From Chryseobacterium sp. H1D6B (GTDB lineage Bacteria > Bacteroidota > Bacteroidia > Flavobacteriales > Weeksellaceae): a stretch of 64,000 nt of DNA. The stretch's first letter is position 1; each line of letters opens with the position of its first letter. Made by a program: the position numbers and the translations under genes. Positions 32,553-41,501 of the stretch are shown here, one piece after another. The DNA lies in assembly GCF_029892445.1 (NCBI RefSeq), contig NZ_JARXVJ010000001.1, forward strand, positions 3,224,001 to 3,288,000. Direction: 5' to 3'. The notes beneath the pieces are model-generated. The model had not been told where the DNA came from. It was given only the letters and a program-made list of their open reading frames with translations, and ran no database searches.

Positions 32553-33716
32553 TTAATAACTCATTTCTACAATTTTGTAGGCATCCTGAGGGGTCAATTT
32601 TTTATGTTCTCCCAATCCCACCCAGTTTCTTTCTGTAAAAGCTTTTTCTATTCTTTCTGCAGTGCCTTTATAGTCTTCAGTATATTCTGAAAGCTTAGTT
32701 TTGATATTTAAACTGTGGAAAAATTCTTCCATTTTCTGGATTCCTAATTCAGCTTTTTCTTCAACTGTTCCTTCTTTAATGCCCCAGACTCTTTCAGCAT
32801 ATTGAGCCAGTTTTCCTTTTTTAGTTTCAAAATTATAACGGTAATGGGAAGGTGCAATAACGGCCAGTGTTCTTGCATGGTCGATACCATAATAAGCAGT
32901 TAATTCATGACCCATTGCATGAACAGCCCATTCTGTGATTACTCCTTTCTGGATAAGCCCGTTCAGCGCCATTGTACAGCACCACATAAAATTTCCTGCA
33001 GCATCATAATCGAAATCATCTTTCAATACTTTTGGAGCTGTTTCCTGTAAACTGATCAAAATACTTTCAGCAATTCTTTCCTGAAGATCTGCAGAAGAAG
33101 GAGCGGTCATATATTGTTCCAAAACATGTGTATAAGCATCTGTAAGTCCGTTGACGATCTGGTTTTTAGGAATAGATCTTACCACTTCAGGATCTAAAAC
33201 CGAGAACTCAGGGAAAAGTCCCGGACCTCCGCTTGATAACTTTTCATTGGTTTCTCTTCTTGAGATTACGTACCCTGAATTCATTTCAGAACCTGTAGCC
33301 GGAAGCGTTAAAATAGATCCGAAAGGCATTCCTTCGCCCTCAAAAGTTCTTACGGGTTTTTTCAAAATCTCCCAAGGTTCGCCGTTATAGTTTGCTGCTG
33401 CAGAAAGGAATTTAGTTCCGTCAATTACAGAACCGCCTCCTACAGCCAGAAGATAGGTGATGTTTTTTTCTTTGATGAAACTTAAAGCATTCACTAAGAT
33501 TTCATATTCAGGATTCGCAGGAACACCTCCGAATTCAAAAACTTCATGATTCGCAAGTGCCTCTTTCACTTGGTCGTAAACACCATTGTTCTTGATACTT
33601 CCGCCTCCGTAAATCATTAATATTTTAGCATCTGCCGGGATTTCTTTTGAAATTTTAGCGATTTCACCCTTCCCGAAAAGTATTTTTGTTGGATTTTTAA
33701 ACTCGAAATTAAGCAT
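32553..33716 (-). CDS. Iron-type NAD(P)H-dependent alcohol dehydrogenase (BdhA/YqhD-like)
   Basis: Reduces aldehydes or oxidises alcohols in the cytoplasm. The 387 residues begin MLNFEFKNPTKILFGKGEI, then YGGGSIKNNGVYD and LLAVGGGSVIDGTKF (nucleotide binding). The metal site appears as GLTDAYTHVLEQY (Asp, His), AVHAMGHELTAYYGIDHARTLAVI (two His). This order is that of group III iron-containing dehydrogenases such as YqhD and butanol dehydrogenase. Cofactor choice (NADPH likely) is inferred. It is a single-gene unit on the minus strand. Confidence 0.93.
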   Translation of the reverse strand: MLNFEFKNPTKILFGKGEIAKISKEIPADAKILMIYGGGSIKNNGVYDQVKEALANHEVFEFGGVPANPEYEILVNALSFIKEKNITYLLAVGGGSVIDGTKFLSAAANYNGEPWEILKKPVRTFEGEGMPFGSILTLPATGSEMNSGYVISRRETNEKLSSGGPGLFPEFSVLDPEVVRSIPKNQIVNGLTDAYTHVLEQYMTAPSSADLQERIAESILISLQETAPKVLKDDFDYDAAGNFMWCCTMALNGLIQKGVITEWAVHAMGHELTAYYGIDHARTLAVIAPSHYRYNFETKKGKLAQYAERVWGIKEGTVEEKAELGIQKMEEFFHSLNIKTKLSEYTEDYKGTAERIEKAFTERNWVGLGEHKKLTPQDAYKIVEMSY

Positions 33717-34103
33717 TGTTCTTAAATTTATTATAGATCAAATTTACGCAATGCAATGTGAAAACTGAGTTAAGAAAGTTTTAAAATTCTTATGATGGTG
33801 TTTAGTTTAAACTATCAGAATTTACTATTTTAATCTATAGAAATATAGATATACACACGCTGTTATTCAGAACGAAATGAAGTGTAGTAAAGAATCTCAA
33901 CTTAATATTCTTAATTGCTCCATTCCAACTTAATGGTTTAATTAAAATAGGTTAGGTTTTGAAATATACATTGAAATATATTGGTCATCAGTAGGAATAC
34001 ACAAAGTATTAGAAAGGAAATAATTAAAATAATTTTCATAATAATTATTTTTTCGAATGGAATTTTATACCATACTCAGATACCGTTTCAGTATTAGCTA
34101 TTT
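33717..34103. other. Intergenic region with one degenerate repeat
   Basis: These 387 bases contain no credible gene. At 33861-33900 lies a half copy of the GTCATTC repeat family (TGTTATTCAGAACGAAATGA, then AAAGAATCTC). The rest is AT-rich without notable structure. Confidence 0.5.
33861..33900. repeat. Partial copy of the GTCATTC repeat family
   Basis: TGTTATTCAGAACG and AAAGAATCTC match the left arm of the copy at 38049-38084 with a few differences. The right arm is missing. Confidence 0.45.
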
Positions 34104-34508
34104 TTATTCAAATATAATTTTATAGTATCCTTTTTCATCAGTTACATCAATACCTACGCCTTTAAACGTTAATTTATTAATCTGGTAACCATCACAGCCT
34201 CCCTTAAATTCTGACGACTGAATTGAAAAATTAAAATTTTTAACATTAGAATAAAAAGTATAATTTTTCGTCCCATTATAAGCGCCAACATTTTCTAGAA
34301 TGACCTTATCGTCTGATGTTTTTGTCAGTTGTATTCCGGTTTGATTTTCTTCACTCACTGAAAAATTACTAAGAGTTCCATTTGTAATAAGATTCTCATT
34401 ATCAGCATTAACGAATTCAAAAACTATAGGCTGAGGAGCATTATAGCAATCGTCTCCACAGGCTGTGAAAACGAAAGCCATTATAAGGAATATAAATATT
34501 TTTTTCAT
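34104..34508 (-). CDS. Small lipoprotein of unknown function
   Basis: A 134-residue predicted lipoprotein: hydrophobic signal then FTACGDDCYN, with Cys at about residue 17. The mature part is polar and beta-rich, with two further cysteines (DDCYN and GGCDG) that could form a disulfide. I do not recognise the family. It is followed leftwards by a long gene-free gap and preceded by another unknown membrane protein gene 53 nt upstream on the same strand; the two may be co-transcribed. Confidence 0.65.
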   Translation of the reverse strand: MKKIFIFLIMAFVFTACGDDCYNAPQPIVFEFVNADNENLITNGTLSNFSVSEENQTGIQLTKTSDDKVILENVGAYNGTKNYTFYSNVKNFNFSIQSSEFKGGCDGYQINKLTFKGVGIDVTDEKGYYKIIFE

Positions 34509-34561
34509 GAGATTAATTTCTGTGAAAGGTAAAATTAATCATTAATGTGCTATATGTAAAA

Positions 34562-35227
34562 TTATAATAAACTTGAATTATTATAGCGGACCCTAAATAT
34601 TTTTAGAATCTGTGCAAGCTGATAATCCGTAATATCAAAATCATCAATGGTAATTTCTATTTTTTCGTTGTTATAAAAAAAGTATAAATAATTAACTTCT
34701 GGTTGGTAATCATGCTTGGATTCACGACTAACTAAACGTTTGACAATAATTTTTTCAAGCTGGATTTCACTCCATAAATATCTTGAATTATCTTTTATCT
34801 GAATACCTTTTCCATTGATTGAAACCATGACTTTAGATATTTTTTTACTTTCTAAAATAATTTTTATAATAAAGTACCCCGTAAATGCTGCTAGCAATGC
34901 AAGTATAAACATCGTCATAAAATTGAATTTTATAATAATGCATGAAAGGAAAAATATTCCCAGAATCACAAAAATACTATAGATAGAAATGGCAATAATT
35001 CTTCCTGAACGTGAATACTTAACAAGAATTTCATCAGGAAGTGTATTCTCGTCATATCCAATATTGTTATTTTTGTGAATATTGTATTCTTTGTGAATAA
35101 AGACTCCATTGATAAATGCACCGATAAAAAAAATTATAGAAAGAAAAATGTTGTATTGCAATAAATAGATTCCTATGGATAAAGCTATTATTCCTAAAAC
35201 TGCGTAAAAGAAAATTCCGAATTTCAT
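34562..35227 (-). CDS. Membrane protein of unknown function with C-terminal PH-like domain
   Basis: A 221-residue protein with about four predicted membrane helices in two pairs: residues roughly 3-22 and 28-46, then 78-97 and 102-122. The C-terminal 90 residues are soluble (KVMVSINGKGIQIKDNSRYLWSEIQLEKIIVKR), a pattern reminiscent of bacterial PH-like domains. No catalytic motif is seen. It is the first of two small minus-strand genes of unknown role. The codon use is AT-rich like its surroundings. Confidence 0.65.
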   Translation of the reverse strand: MKFGIFFYAVLGIIALSIGIYLLQYNIFLSIIFFIGAFINGVFIHKEYNIHKNNNIGYDENTLPDEILVKYSRSGRIIAISIYSIFVILGIFFLSCIIIKFNFMTMFILALLAAFTGYFIIKIILESKKISKVMVSINGKGIQIKDNSRYLWSEIQLEKIIVKRLVSRESKHDYQPEVNYLYFFYNNEKIEITIDDFDITDYQLAQILKIFRVRYNNSSLL

Positions 35228-35351
35228 GGTGTTAAAATTTCTTCATGATTATTACAAAAATAGATTTTTTAATTATTAGATTAGCTATGAATTATTGTTA
35301 TAACTGATTATTTTTAAAGTGAAAATAGATTAATTTCAAACCAAAATCTTC

Positions 35352-35359
35352 TATATTTG
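35352..35359 (+). promoter_or_regulatory. -7 box of ppc, 4 nt before its start
   Basis: TATATTTG, an exact TAnnTTTG match, then TTAT and ATG at 35364. This predicts a leaderless ppc mRNA. No good -33 element is visible. Confidence 0.5.
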
Positions 35360-35363
35360 TTAT

Positions 35364-37898
35364 ATGATACATGACCAGCGCGCAGAAAAATTCAGGCAGA
35401 TTGTGGAAAATAAGTTCCAGATCTATAATTCATTATTTATGAGCCTGCCTTATGATAAAATGACTAATATAGGAATGCTTCTTCCGTTTCTTTATGAGGA
35501 AAGTAAGAACGGCTATGATGCCGGGAAAACGCCTGAGGAAATTGTAGAAGAATTCTTTAAAAACCATACAGATCTCCACTCGGAGGAGCAGAAATTAGAA
35601 CTGCTTTTTAAAATTATCCAATACATCGAAAGACAGGTAGTTTTATTTGACAGTATTGAAGATGCCGCTTTTCCAAACCTTCATTCTGAAAGTGACAGCG
35701 GAACGGTGACCAACCTTTTCGAGCGCTCTCTTCAAGATCATAAACTGGAAAAGGTACGTGAAAAATTAAAAGATTTTACAGTGAAAGTTGTTTTCACAGC
35801 CCACCCTACACAGTTTTATCCAAGTTCAGTACAGCGTATTATTCAGGATCTGAGAAGTGCCATTACGACAGATTCTGTTACGAATATTGATACATTACTG
35901 CAGCAGCTGGGAAAAACTCCTTTTGTAAATAAAGAAAAACCAACTCCCATTGATGAAGCGTTAAGTATCATTTCTTATTTGAGATATGTATATTATGATA
36001 CCATCGGAGAGCTGTTTACCAAAATAAAAACTACTTTTAGAAATGGAAATTTCCACCTTCATGAAGACCTGATCCAGCTTGGTTTCTGGCCGGGCGGTGA
36101 TAGAGACGGGAATCCTTTTGTGACGGCAGATGTTACCAAAAGAGTAGCCGAAGAACTTCGTTCAGCGATATTAAAATCATATTACAGCCACTTGAAATTT
36201 ATCAGAAGAAGATTAAGTTTTCGTGGTGTTTCAGAAGTTTTACATCATCTGAATGATGAATTATATGCGGCGATTTTTAATAATGAGTTCATTACGACTG
36301 AAGATATTCTTAAAAGAGCAGATGAAGCCGAAAAAATCCTGATCAGCCAGCATAATTCTTTGTTCTTAGATCTTTTGGTGAATTTCAGAGACAGAGTGAA
36401 AATTTTCGGGACTCATTTTGCTACTTTGGATATCCGTCAGGACAGCAGGATTCATCAGCAGGCTATTGACCAGATCTACACTAAAGTGTATGGAAACGAT
36501 GAAGTGAGTAATGAGGAAAAATTCAATACATTAATTGAGTTTTCGGGAACGGTAAACGCTGAAGATTTCGAAGATATTGTAGAAGATACTTTAAAAACAG
36601 TCGCACAGATCAAAGACATCCAGCAGCTGAATGGATACAGAGGAATGAACCGCTACATTATTTCTAATTCCGATGCTGTAAAAGATGTAATGAATGTATA
36701 CGCATTTTTCAAAGTTTCCGGATATAAAGATGAAGAGATCGATATGGATATTGTTCCGCTGTTTGAAACAATGGAGGGCTTAGATAATGCAGAAAACGTA
36801 ATGAAGGAACTGTATCAAAATCCTGTCTACACAAAGCATTTAAAAAGAAGAGGAAACCAGCAGACCATCATGCTTGGATTCTCAGACGGAACGAAAGACG
36901 GCGGTTATTTAAAAGCCAACTGGGAAATTTATAAAGCAAAAGAAGTTCTTACCAGTCTTTCTGAACAGAACGGTATAAAAGTAGTCTTCTTTGACGGCCG
37001 CGGCGGACCTCCGGCAAGAGGAGGCGGAAAAACCCACGATTTCTATGCTTCACAGGGAAAAACAATTGCTAATAATAAAATTGAATTAACCATTCAAGGG
37101 CAGACGATCACCAGTATTTTCGGAAATAAAGAACAGGCAAAATTCAATTTTGAACAGCTGCTGACTGCCGGAGTAGAAAATGATGTTTTCAAGAACTCTA
37201 AAAAAGATTTAACTGAAAAAGAAAGAAAACTGATCATTGAACTTGCAGACATCAGTTACAAAAAATATTCTGATCTAAAAGCCCATCCGATGTTCGTTCC
37301 TTATCTTCAGGAGATGAGTACGCTGGAATATTACGGAAAAACGAATATCGGAAGCCGTCCTTCAAAACGTGGCGGCGGCAGTGAGCTGAGATTTGAAGAT
37401 CTAAGGGCAATTCCGTTTGTGGGATCATGGTCTCAGCTGAAGCAGAACGTTCCCGGATTTTTTGGATTTGGATTTGCTATGGAAGAAATGAAGAAGCAGG
37501 GAAGATTTGAAGAAGTAAGAGAATTGTATAAAGGTTCAGACTTCTTTAAAACTTTAGTTTTAAACTCAATGATGAGTATGAATAAATCCTATTTCCCGCT
37601 GACTTACTATATTAAAAGCAATCCGAAGTTTGGAGCATTCTGGAGTGTACTTTTTGAAGAATACAGCCTCTCTAAAGATATTATGCTTGAACTGACAGGA
37701 TTTAAACTGCTTCAGGAAGAAGATCCGCTGTCTAGAAAATCAGTGAAGATCCGTGAAAAAATTGTACTGCCGTTATTGAGTATCCAGCAGTATGCTTTAA
37801 TGAAAATCCAGAAAGGAGAAGGAAACAAAGAAGCTTATGAAAAGCTGGTAACCCGTTCTCTGTTTGGAAATATTAATGCGAGCAGGAATTCGGCTTAA
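35364..37898 (+). CDS. ppc: Phosphoenolpyruvate carboxylase
   Basis: Carboxylates PEP to oxaloacetate, refilling the TCA cycle. The 844 residues hold the catalytic histidine H147 (VVFTAHPTQFYPSS), the substrate arginine region FWPGGDRDGNPFV, the K/R-rich NIGSRPSKRGGG, and the C-terminal RNSA in place of the usual RNTG. The glycine loop reads FFDGRGGPPARGGGKTH: the residue equivalent to E. coli H579 of FHGRGG is Asp (D544). The RAIPFVGSWSQLKQNVPGFFGFG block also differs from the classic RAIPWIFAWTQ form. It appears to be a divergent, shorter PEPC type. It is monocistronic. Confidence 0.93.
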   Translation: MIHDQRAEKFRQIVENKFQIYNSLFMSLPYDKMTNIGMLLPFLYEESKNGYDAGKTPEEIVEEFFKNHTDLHSEEQKLELLFKIIQYIERQVVLFDSIEDAAFPNLHSESDSGTVTNLFERSLQDHKLEKVREKLKDFTVKVVFTAHPTQFYPSSVQRIIQDLRSAITTDSVTNIDTLLQQLGKTPFVNKEKPTPIDEALSIISYLRYVYYDTIGELFTKIKTTFRNGNFHLHEDLIQLGFWPGGDRDGNPFVTADVTKRVAEELRSAILKSYYSHLKFIRRRLSFRGVSEVLHHLNDELYAAIFNNEFITTEDILKRADEAEKILISQHNSLFLDLLVNFRDRVKIFGTHFATLDIRQDSRIHQQAIDQIYTKVYGNDEVSNEEKFNTLIEFSGTVNAEDFEDIVEDTLKTVAQIKDIQQLNGYRGMNRYIISNSDAVKDVMNVYAFFKVSGYKDEEIDMDIVPLFETMEGLDNAENVMKELYQNPVYTKHLKRRGNQQTIMLGFSDGTKDGGYLKANWEIYKAKEVLTSLSEQNGIKVVFFDGRGGPPARGGGKTHDFYASQGKTIANNKIELTIQGQTITSIFGNKEQAKFNFEQLLTAGVENDVFKNSKKDLTEKERKLIIELADISYKKYSDLKAHPMFVPYLQEMSTLEYYGKTNIGSRPSKRGGGSELRFEDLRAIPFVGSWSQLKQNVPGFFGFGFAMEEMKKQGRFEEVRELYKGSDFFKTLVLNSMMSMNKSYFPLTYYIKSNPKFGAFWSVLFEEYSLSKDIMLELTGFKLLQEEDPLSRKSVKIREKIVLPLLSIQQYALMKIQKGEGNKEAYEKLVTRSLFGNINASRNSA

Positions 37899-37935
37899 TT
37901 CTTTGAACCATTAAAATTCATTAAACGTAAAGTTT

Positions 37936-38018
37936 GTCATTCAGAATAGAATGAAGAATCTTATTTTAAGCATAAAGATTTCTCGATACGACTTTTGCAG
38001 AAATCTACTCGAAATGAC
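37936..38018. repeat. GTCATTC-family palindrome, copy B
   Basis: GTCATTC (37936-37942) and GAAATGAC (38011-38018) form the ends of an 83-bp unit. Internal AGAATCTT and AAAGATTTCT form a second inverted pair. Confidence 0.6.
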
Positions 38019-38046
38019 GGATACGGATCATCACGAATAGTTAATT

Positions 38047-38131
38047 CTGTCATTCAGAACGCAGCAAAGCGGAGTGAAGAATCTCTGTAGATATTTTATA
38101 ATGAGATTTCTCACGATGTTCGAAATGACAG
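38047..38131. repeat. GTCATTC-family palindrome, copy C
   Basis: CTGTCATTC (38047-38055) and GAAATGACAG (38122-38131) are inverted ends of an 85-bp unit; AGAATCTC and GAGATTTCTC form the internal pair. GGAGTGAAGAATCTCT at 38071-38086 recurs exactly at 38187-38202. Confidence 0.6.
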
Positions 38132-38186
38132 TATTGGAGATTAGCTTGATTGTGGTATTTAACTGAACATAGAGTTGAAACAAGAT

Positions 38187-38202
38187 GGAGTGAAGAATCT
38201 CT
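38187..38202. repeat. Fragment of the GTCATTC family
   Basis: GGAGTGAAGAATCTCT is identical to 38071-38086; the flanks have decayed (AACTGAACATAGAGTTGAAA on the left). Confidence 0.5.
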
Positions 38203-38225
38203 TCAATCAAAATATATAAAAAATA

Positions 38226-38252
38226 AAAACCTCTCAAATTTTGAGAGGTTTT
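38226..38252. terminator. Bidirectional terminator between ppc and the subtilase gene
   Basis: AAAACCTCTCAAA (38226-38238) mirrors TTTGAGAGGTTTT (38240-38252). It serves the minus-strand subtilase, which ends at 38256, and possibly ppc. Confidence 0.8.
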
Positions 38253-38255
38253 GTT

Positions 38256-39860
38256 TTATTCTTTCAAGAATTTCTCATAATAGGTTTTATCTTTAGCCTG
38301 AATTTTCAAATAGTAAGTTCCTTTAGCAAAATCTTCAACTTTAATAGTTTTCTGATTGTTACTTTTTCTAACTAATCTGCCTAAGTTATCATAAACTTCC
38401 AATGTCAGAATATCACTTTCAGAAGCCACATTTAAAATATTTTTAACCGGGTTTGGGAAAACAGCAATCTTATCTTTTTTCACAAGTTCTGAAGTATTTA
38501 ATACAGAATCATATACTTTTCCAAAATTTAAAATACCAAATCCCATCTGATCCGTAGAACCTGGAAAAAGTGATGCAGTCTGTCTTAATCTTGTTCTCAT
38601 CAGATCTCTGTTCATTGTGGAGAAAGCCTGAATTAAACAGGCAACACCTCCCGCTGCAACTGGTGTAGCAATAGATGTTCCGGTTACAGTAGTGACTGAG
38701 TTATTATTGACTGTAGAAGTAGCTGATCCTCTTGTGCTTCCGTCAGGTTTTATAAATCCGAGAGAATTAGGGCCGTAAGATGAAAATCCAGAAGAATTTC
38801 CGGTTGCATCTACTGATCCAATAGTGAAAACTTTAGTGTTGTCTGCCGGAGTTAAAAGATAATGCCAGGCCTGCTGTCCTGAGTTTCCGGCGGCTGCTAA
38901 AACGAAAATTCCTTTATTAACGGCAATTTCTGCCGCCCTTGCAATAAAAGAAGTGGTTCCGTTCAAATCTGAGTAGGTGTAATCATATCTCGGATCGTCA
39001 AAAGTAGAGTAGCCTAAAGAAGTGGTGATCATATCAACCCCTTTTCTATCTGCCTCTTCAGCGGCTTCTATCCAGTATAATTCTTCTTCCGGAATCTCGA
39101 TATCAGCATTTTCGCTTCGGTAGAGATAAAAATCAGCGTCTGGTGCAGCACCTACAAAAGAGTTGGTGATATAACCGCCGATTGCTCCCAGCACTACTGT
39201 ACCGTGGTTGTTCAATGCAGTATTATAAATATCGGTGTTCTTTGAAACAAAGTCATAGCCGCCTTTGATATGGCTGTTCGTCCATAATCTTGAAAATGCG
39301 GATCCTGTATTTACGGTTGGAAATCCAGTATCAATGACAGCAATCGTAACTCCAGTTCCTGTATATCCTGCAAGATGGAGCGGTCTGAGATTGATCTGGT
39401 CAATTTGAGCTGAACCGGAACCATAATTAAAAGTTGTTAAATTCTTATTGGCAGTATTTGTGTTATCCCACTTATTCTCATTTTTAATTTTTGTTACAGC
39501 AGATGAGTTTCTGGCAAAACTTTCTACAGACTGCACATAGGGCTGAGACTGCAGCGTTGTGATTTGAGCCTGTGTTGCATTGACGGCAGCGCCGTTCAGC
39601 CATTTGGAATAGTCGGTTACGGTAAATCCTAAATTTTGAATATTCTGGATATAAGACTGCTCAATAGGAGCATCCTGGTCGTTGAGGGGAATTCCTAGTG
39701 CTGTACGCCTGTTAAGAGACTTTTGAGAGAGTTCCGACAGGGGATTTGCATAAAAAGAGGCTTTATTCGGTTTGTCTTTAAAATAGACAAAAACGAGCTG
39801 TGTCTGTGCAGAAGCTGCAGAGTAACCTGTTAACAGACAAAGGAGTAAAAATTTTTTCAT
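38256..39860 (-). CDS. Subtilisin-like (S8) serine protease exported by the type IX system
   Basis: Secreted protease of 534 residues. The signal peptide ends at SAASAQ, then an inhibitor-like propeptide (about 20-125). The catalytic triad is D177 (IAVIDTGFP), H219 (NNHGTVVLG) and S396 (GTSIATPVAAGG), with oxyanion N326 (AAAGNSGQ). The C-terminal 75 residues (IAVFPNPVKNILNV...LGRLVRKSN...GTYYLKI...YYEKFLKE) are a T9SS type A sorting domain, so the enzyme is exported and anchored or released through the type IX secretion system, whose genes are not in this window. It is convergent with ppc. Confidence 0.94.
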   Translation of the reverse strand: MKKFLLLCLLTGYSAASAQTQLVFVYFKDKPNKASFYANPLSELSQKSLNRRTALGIPLNDQDAPIEQSYIQNIQNLGFTVTDYSKWLNGAAVNATQAQITTLQSQPYVQSVESFARNSSAVTKIKNENKWDNTNTANKNLTTFNYGSGSAQIDQINLRPLHLAGYTGTGVTIAVIDTGFPTVNTGSAFSRLWTNSHIKGGYDFVSKNTDIYNTALNNHGTVVLGAIGGYITNSFVGAAPDADFYLYRSENADIEIPEEELYWIEAAEEADRKGVDMITTSLGYSTFDDPRYDYTYSDLNGTTSFIARAAEIAVNKGIFVLAAAGNSGQQAWHYLLTPADNTKVFTIGSVDATGNSSGFSSYGPNSLGFIKPDGSTRGSATSTVNNNSVTTVTGTSIATPVAAGGVACLIQAFSTMNRDLMRTRLRQTASLFPGSTDQMGFGILNFGKVYDSVLNTSELVKKDKIAVFPNPVKNILNVASESDILTLEVYDNLGRLVRKSNNQKTIKVEDFAKGTYYLKIQAKDKTYYEKFLKE

Positions 39861-39900
39861 GTATTATTTTTCATAAAGATAAAACAAAATCAATAAAATT

Positions 39901-39930
39901 TTTGATAGGATTTTAAATTCCTTATTTTTA
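39901..39930 (+). promoter_or_regulatory. Promoter of the aminotransferase gene
   Basis: TTTG (39901-39904), 18 nt, then TATTTTTA (39923-39930), near-consensus. The ATG at 39946 follows 15 nt later. Confidence 0.45.
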
Positions 39931-39945
39931 CAGAAATATTTGTTT

Positions 39946-41070
39946 ATGAAAAAAATACAGATGGTTGACTTGCAAAGTCAGTATTACAAAATAAAAAATG
40001 ATGTAGATAATGCAGTTTTAAATGTAATGGACTCAGCAGCTTTTATCAACGGACCTGAAGTAAAATCTTTCCAGAATGAATTGGAATCTTATTTAGACGT
40101 AAATCATGTCATTCCTTGTGCGAATGGAACAGATGCTTTACAGATTGCTTTAATGGCTTTAGGACTAGAAGAAGGAGATGAGGTGATCACTGCTGATTTT
40201 ACTTTTGCGGCAACTGTAGAAGTTATTCATCTGCTTAAATTGAAATCTGTTTTGGTAGATGTAGATTATGATACATTTACGATCTCAACAGAACAGATCA
40301 AAAAAGCAATCACTCCAAAAACAAAAGCCATTATCCCTGTACATATATTTGGGCAGTGCGCTAATATGGAAGAAATTCTAAAAATTGCTGAAGAGCATAA
40401 TTTATACGTTATTGAAGACAATGCACAGGCGATCGGTGCAGAATTTACATTTTCTGACGGAATGGTAAAGCAGGCAGGAACAATGTCTACTGTAGGAACC
40501 ACTTCATTCTTTCCATCTAAAAACTTAGGATGCTATGGAGATGGAGGTGCTATTTTTACTAATAATGATGATTTAGCACACCGTTTAAGAGGAATTGTAA
40601 ACCACGGAATGTATGAAAGATACTATCATGATGAAGTAGGAGTGAATTCTCGTTTAGACAGTATTCAGGCTGCGGTTTTAAGAAAAAAACTTCCTAATCT
40701 TGACGGTTATAATGAATCAAGAAGGAGAGCTGCAGATTATTATGATGAAGCATTTGCAGGCCATCCGAATATTTTAACGCCGAAAAGAGCAGAATATTCC
40801 AGCCATGTTTTCCACCAATATACTTTAAGAATTTTGAACGGAAAACGTAATGAGCTGCAAAAATACCTTACTGAACAGGAGATCCCGGCAATGATCTATT
40901 ACCCTGTAGCATTGAGAAAACAAAAAGCCTATTTCCAGGAAAGCAATGATGCTGATTTTGTGAATACGGATAAATTGCTGGATCAGGTGATTTCTCTTCC
41001 TATGCACACAGAATTAGATGACGAACAGTTGAAGTTTATTACGGATGCTGTGCTGGAGTTTATGAAGTAG
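39946..41070 (+). CDS. DegT/DnrJ/EryC1 family PLP-dependent sugar aminotransferase
   Basis: Transfers an amino group to a keto sugar nucleotide for surface glycan synthesis. The 374 residues include the cofactor site PCANGTDALQIAL, EDNAQAIGAE (Asp-binding to the pyridine nitrogen) and the Schiff-base lysine K192 in TTSFFPSKNLGCYGDGGA. The substrate loop VNSRLDSIQAAVLRKKL is typical of the family. A TTG two codons upstream is in frame; ATG at 39946 is preferred. It begins a group with a membrane protein and galE. The exact sugar is unknown. Confidence 0.92.
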   Translation: MKKIQMVDLQSQYYKIKNDVDNAVLNVMDSAAFINGPEVKSFQNELESYLDVNHVIPCANGTDALQIALMALGLEEGDEVITADFTFAATVEVIHLLKLKSVLVDVDYDTFTISTEQIKKAITPKTKAIIPVHIFGQCANMEEILKIAEEHNLYVIEDNAQAIGAEFTFSDGMVKQAGTMSTVGTTSFFPSKNLGCYGDGGAIFTNNDDLAHRLRGIVNHGMYERYYHDEVGVNSRLDSIQAAVLRKKLPNLDGYNESRRRAADYYDEAFAGHPNILTPKRAEYSSHVFHQYTLRILNGKRNELQKYLTEQEIPAMIYYPVALRKQKAYFQESNDADFVNTDKLLDQVISLPMHTELDDEQLKFITDAVLEFMK

Positions 41071-41071
41071 G

Positions 41072-41485
41072 ATGAATAGAAGGATATTTAAGTATAAATT
41101 GGTTTATTATTTAGCTATTTTAGTTAATATAATTTTACTTTTTTTATCTGGAATGTCAATTTTATCTTTATTTAAAAAGTTTGATCTTTTTTATTTAATA
41201 ATAGTTTCTATTTCAATTATCTGCGATGTGTTTGCAATGATTTACTTGATTAGAAAATATAAAAAAGCCGTTTTATTTCTGAATATCAGCTTATCATTAA
41301 TCATTACTTTTAACGCTTATTATGTCTTGTTAAAAGTATTAAGTAAAGGATTTTATGGATTGCTGCATTTTCCTAACTTTTTATGGTTTGTTTTATCTTT
41401 ACTATTATTGTTAATTATAAATAAATATAAAGTACAAGGAAATAACTATAACGAAATTGAAGAAATAGGACAAAAACAAGAATGA
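41072..41485 (+). CDS. Small four-helix membrane protein, unknown
   Basis: A 137-residue hydrophobic protein with about four membrane helices (residues about 10-30, 38-58, 66-88, 96-117) and a charged tail ending NEIEEIGQKQE. No family was recognised. It starts one base after the aminotransferase stop and ends 16 nt before galE, so the three genes are probably co-transcribed. A role in surface sugar metabolism or membrane anchoring is inference from position. The base composition is more AT-rich than that of its neighbours. Confidence 0.65.
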   Translation: MNRRIFKYKLVYYLAILVNIILLFLSGMSILSLFKKFDLFYLIIVSISIICDVFAMIYLIRKYKKAVLFLNISLSLIITFNAYYVLLKVLSKGFYGLLHFPNFLWFVLSLLLLLIINKYKVQGNNYNEIEEIGQKQE

Positions 41486-41501
41486 AAATTTATTACTAAA
41501 A

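Larger units (their letters stand above)
37899..38255. other. Repeat-filled intergenic region between ppc and a subtilase gene
   Basis: These 357 bases hold no gene. Two full copies and one half copy of the GTCATTC palindrome family lie here, and a bidirectional terminator closes the region. Confidence 0.6.
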
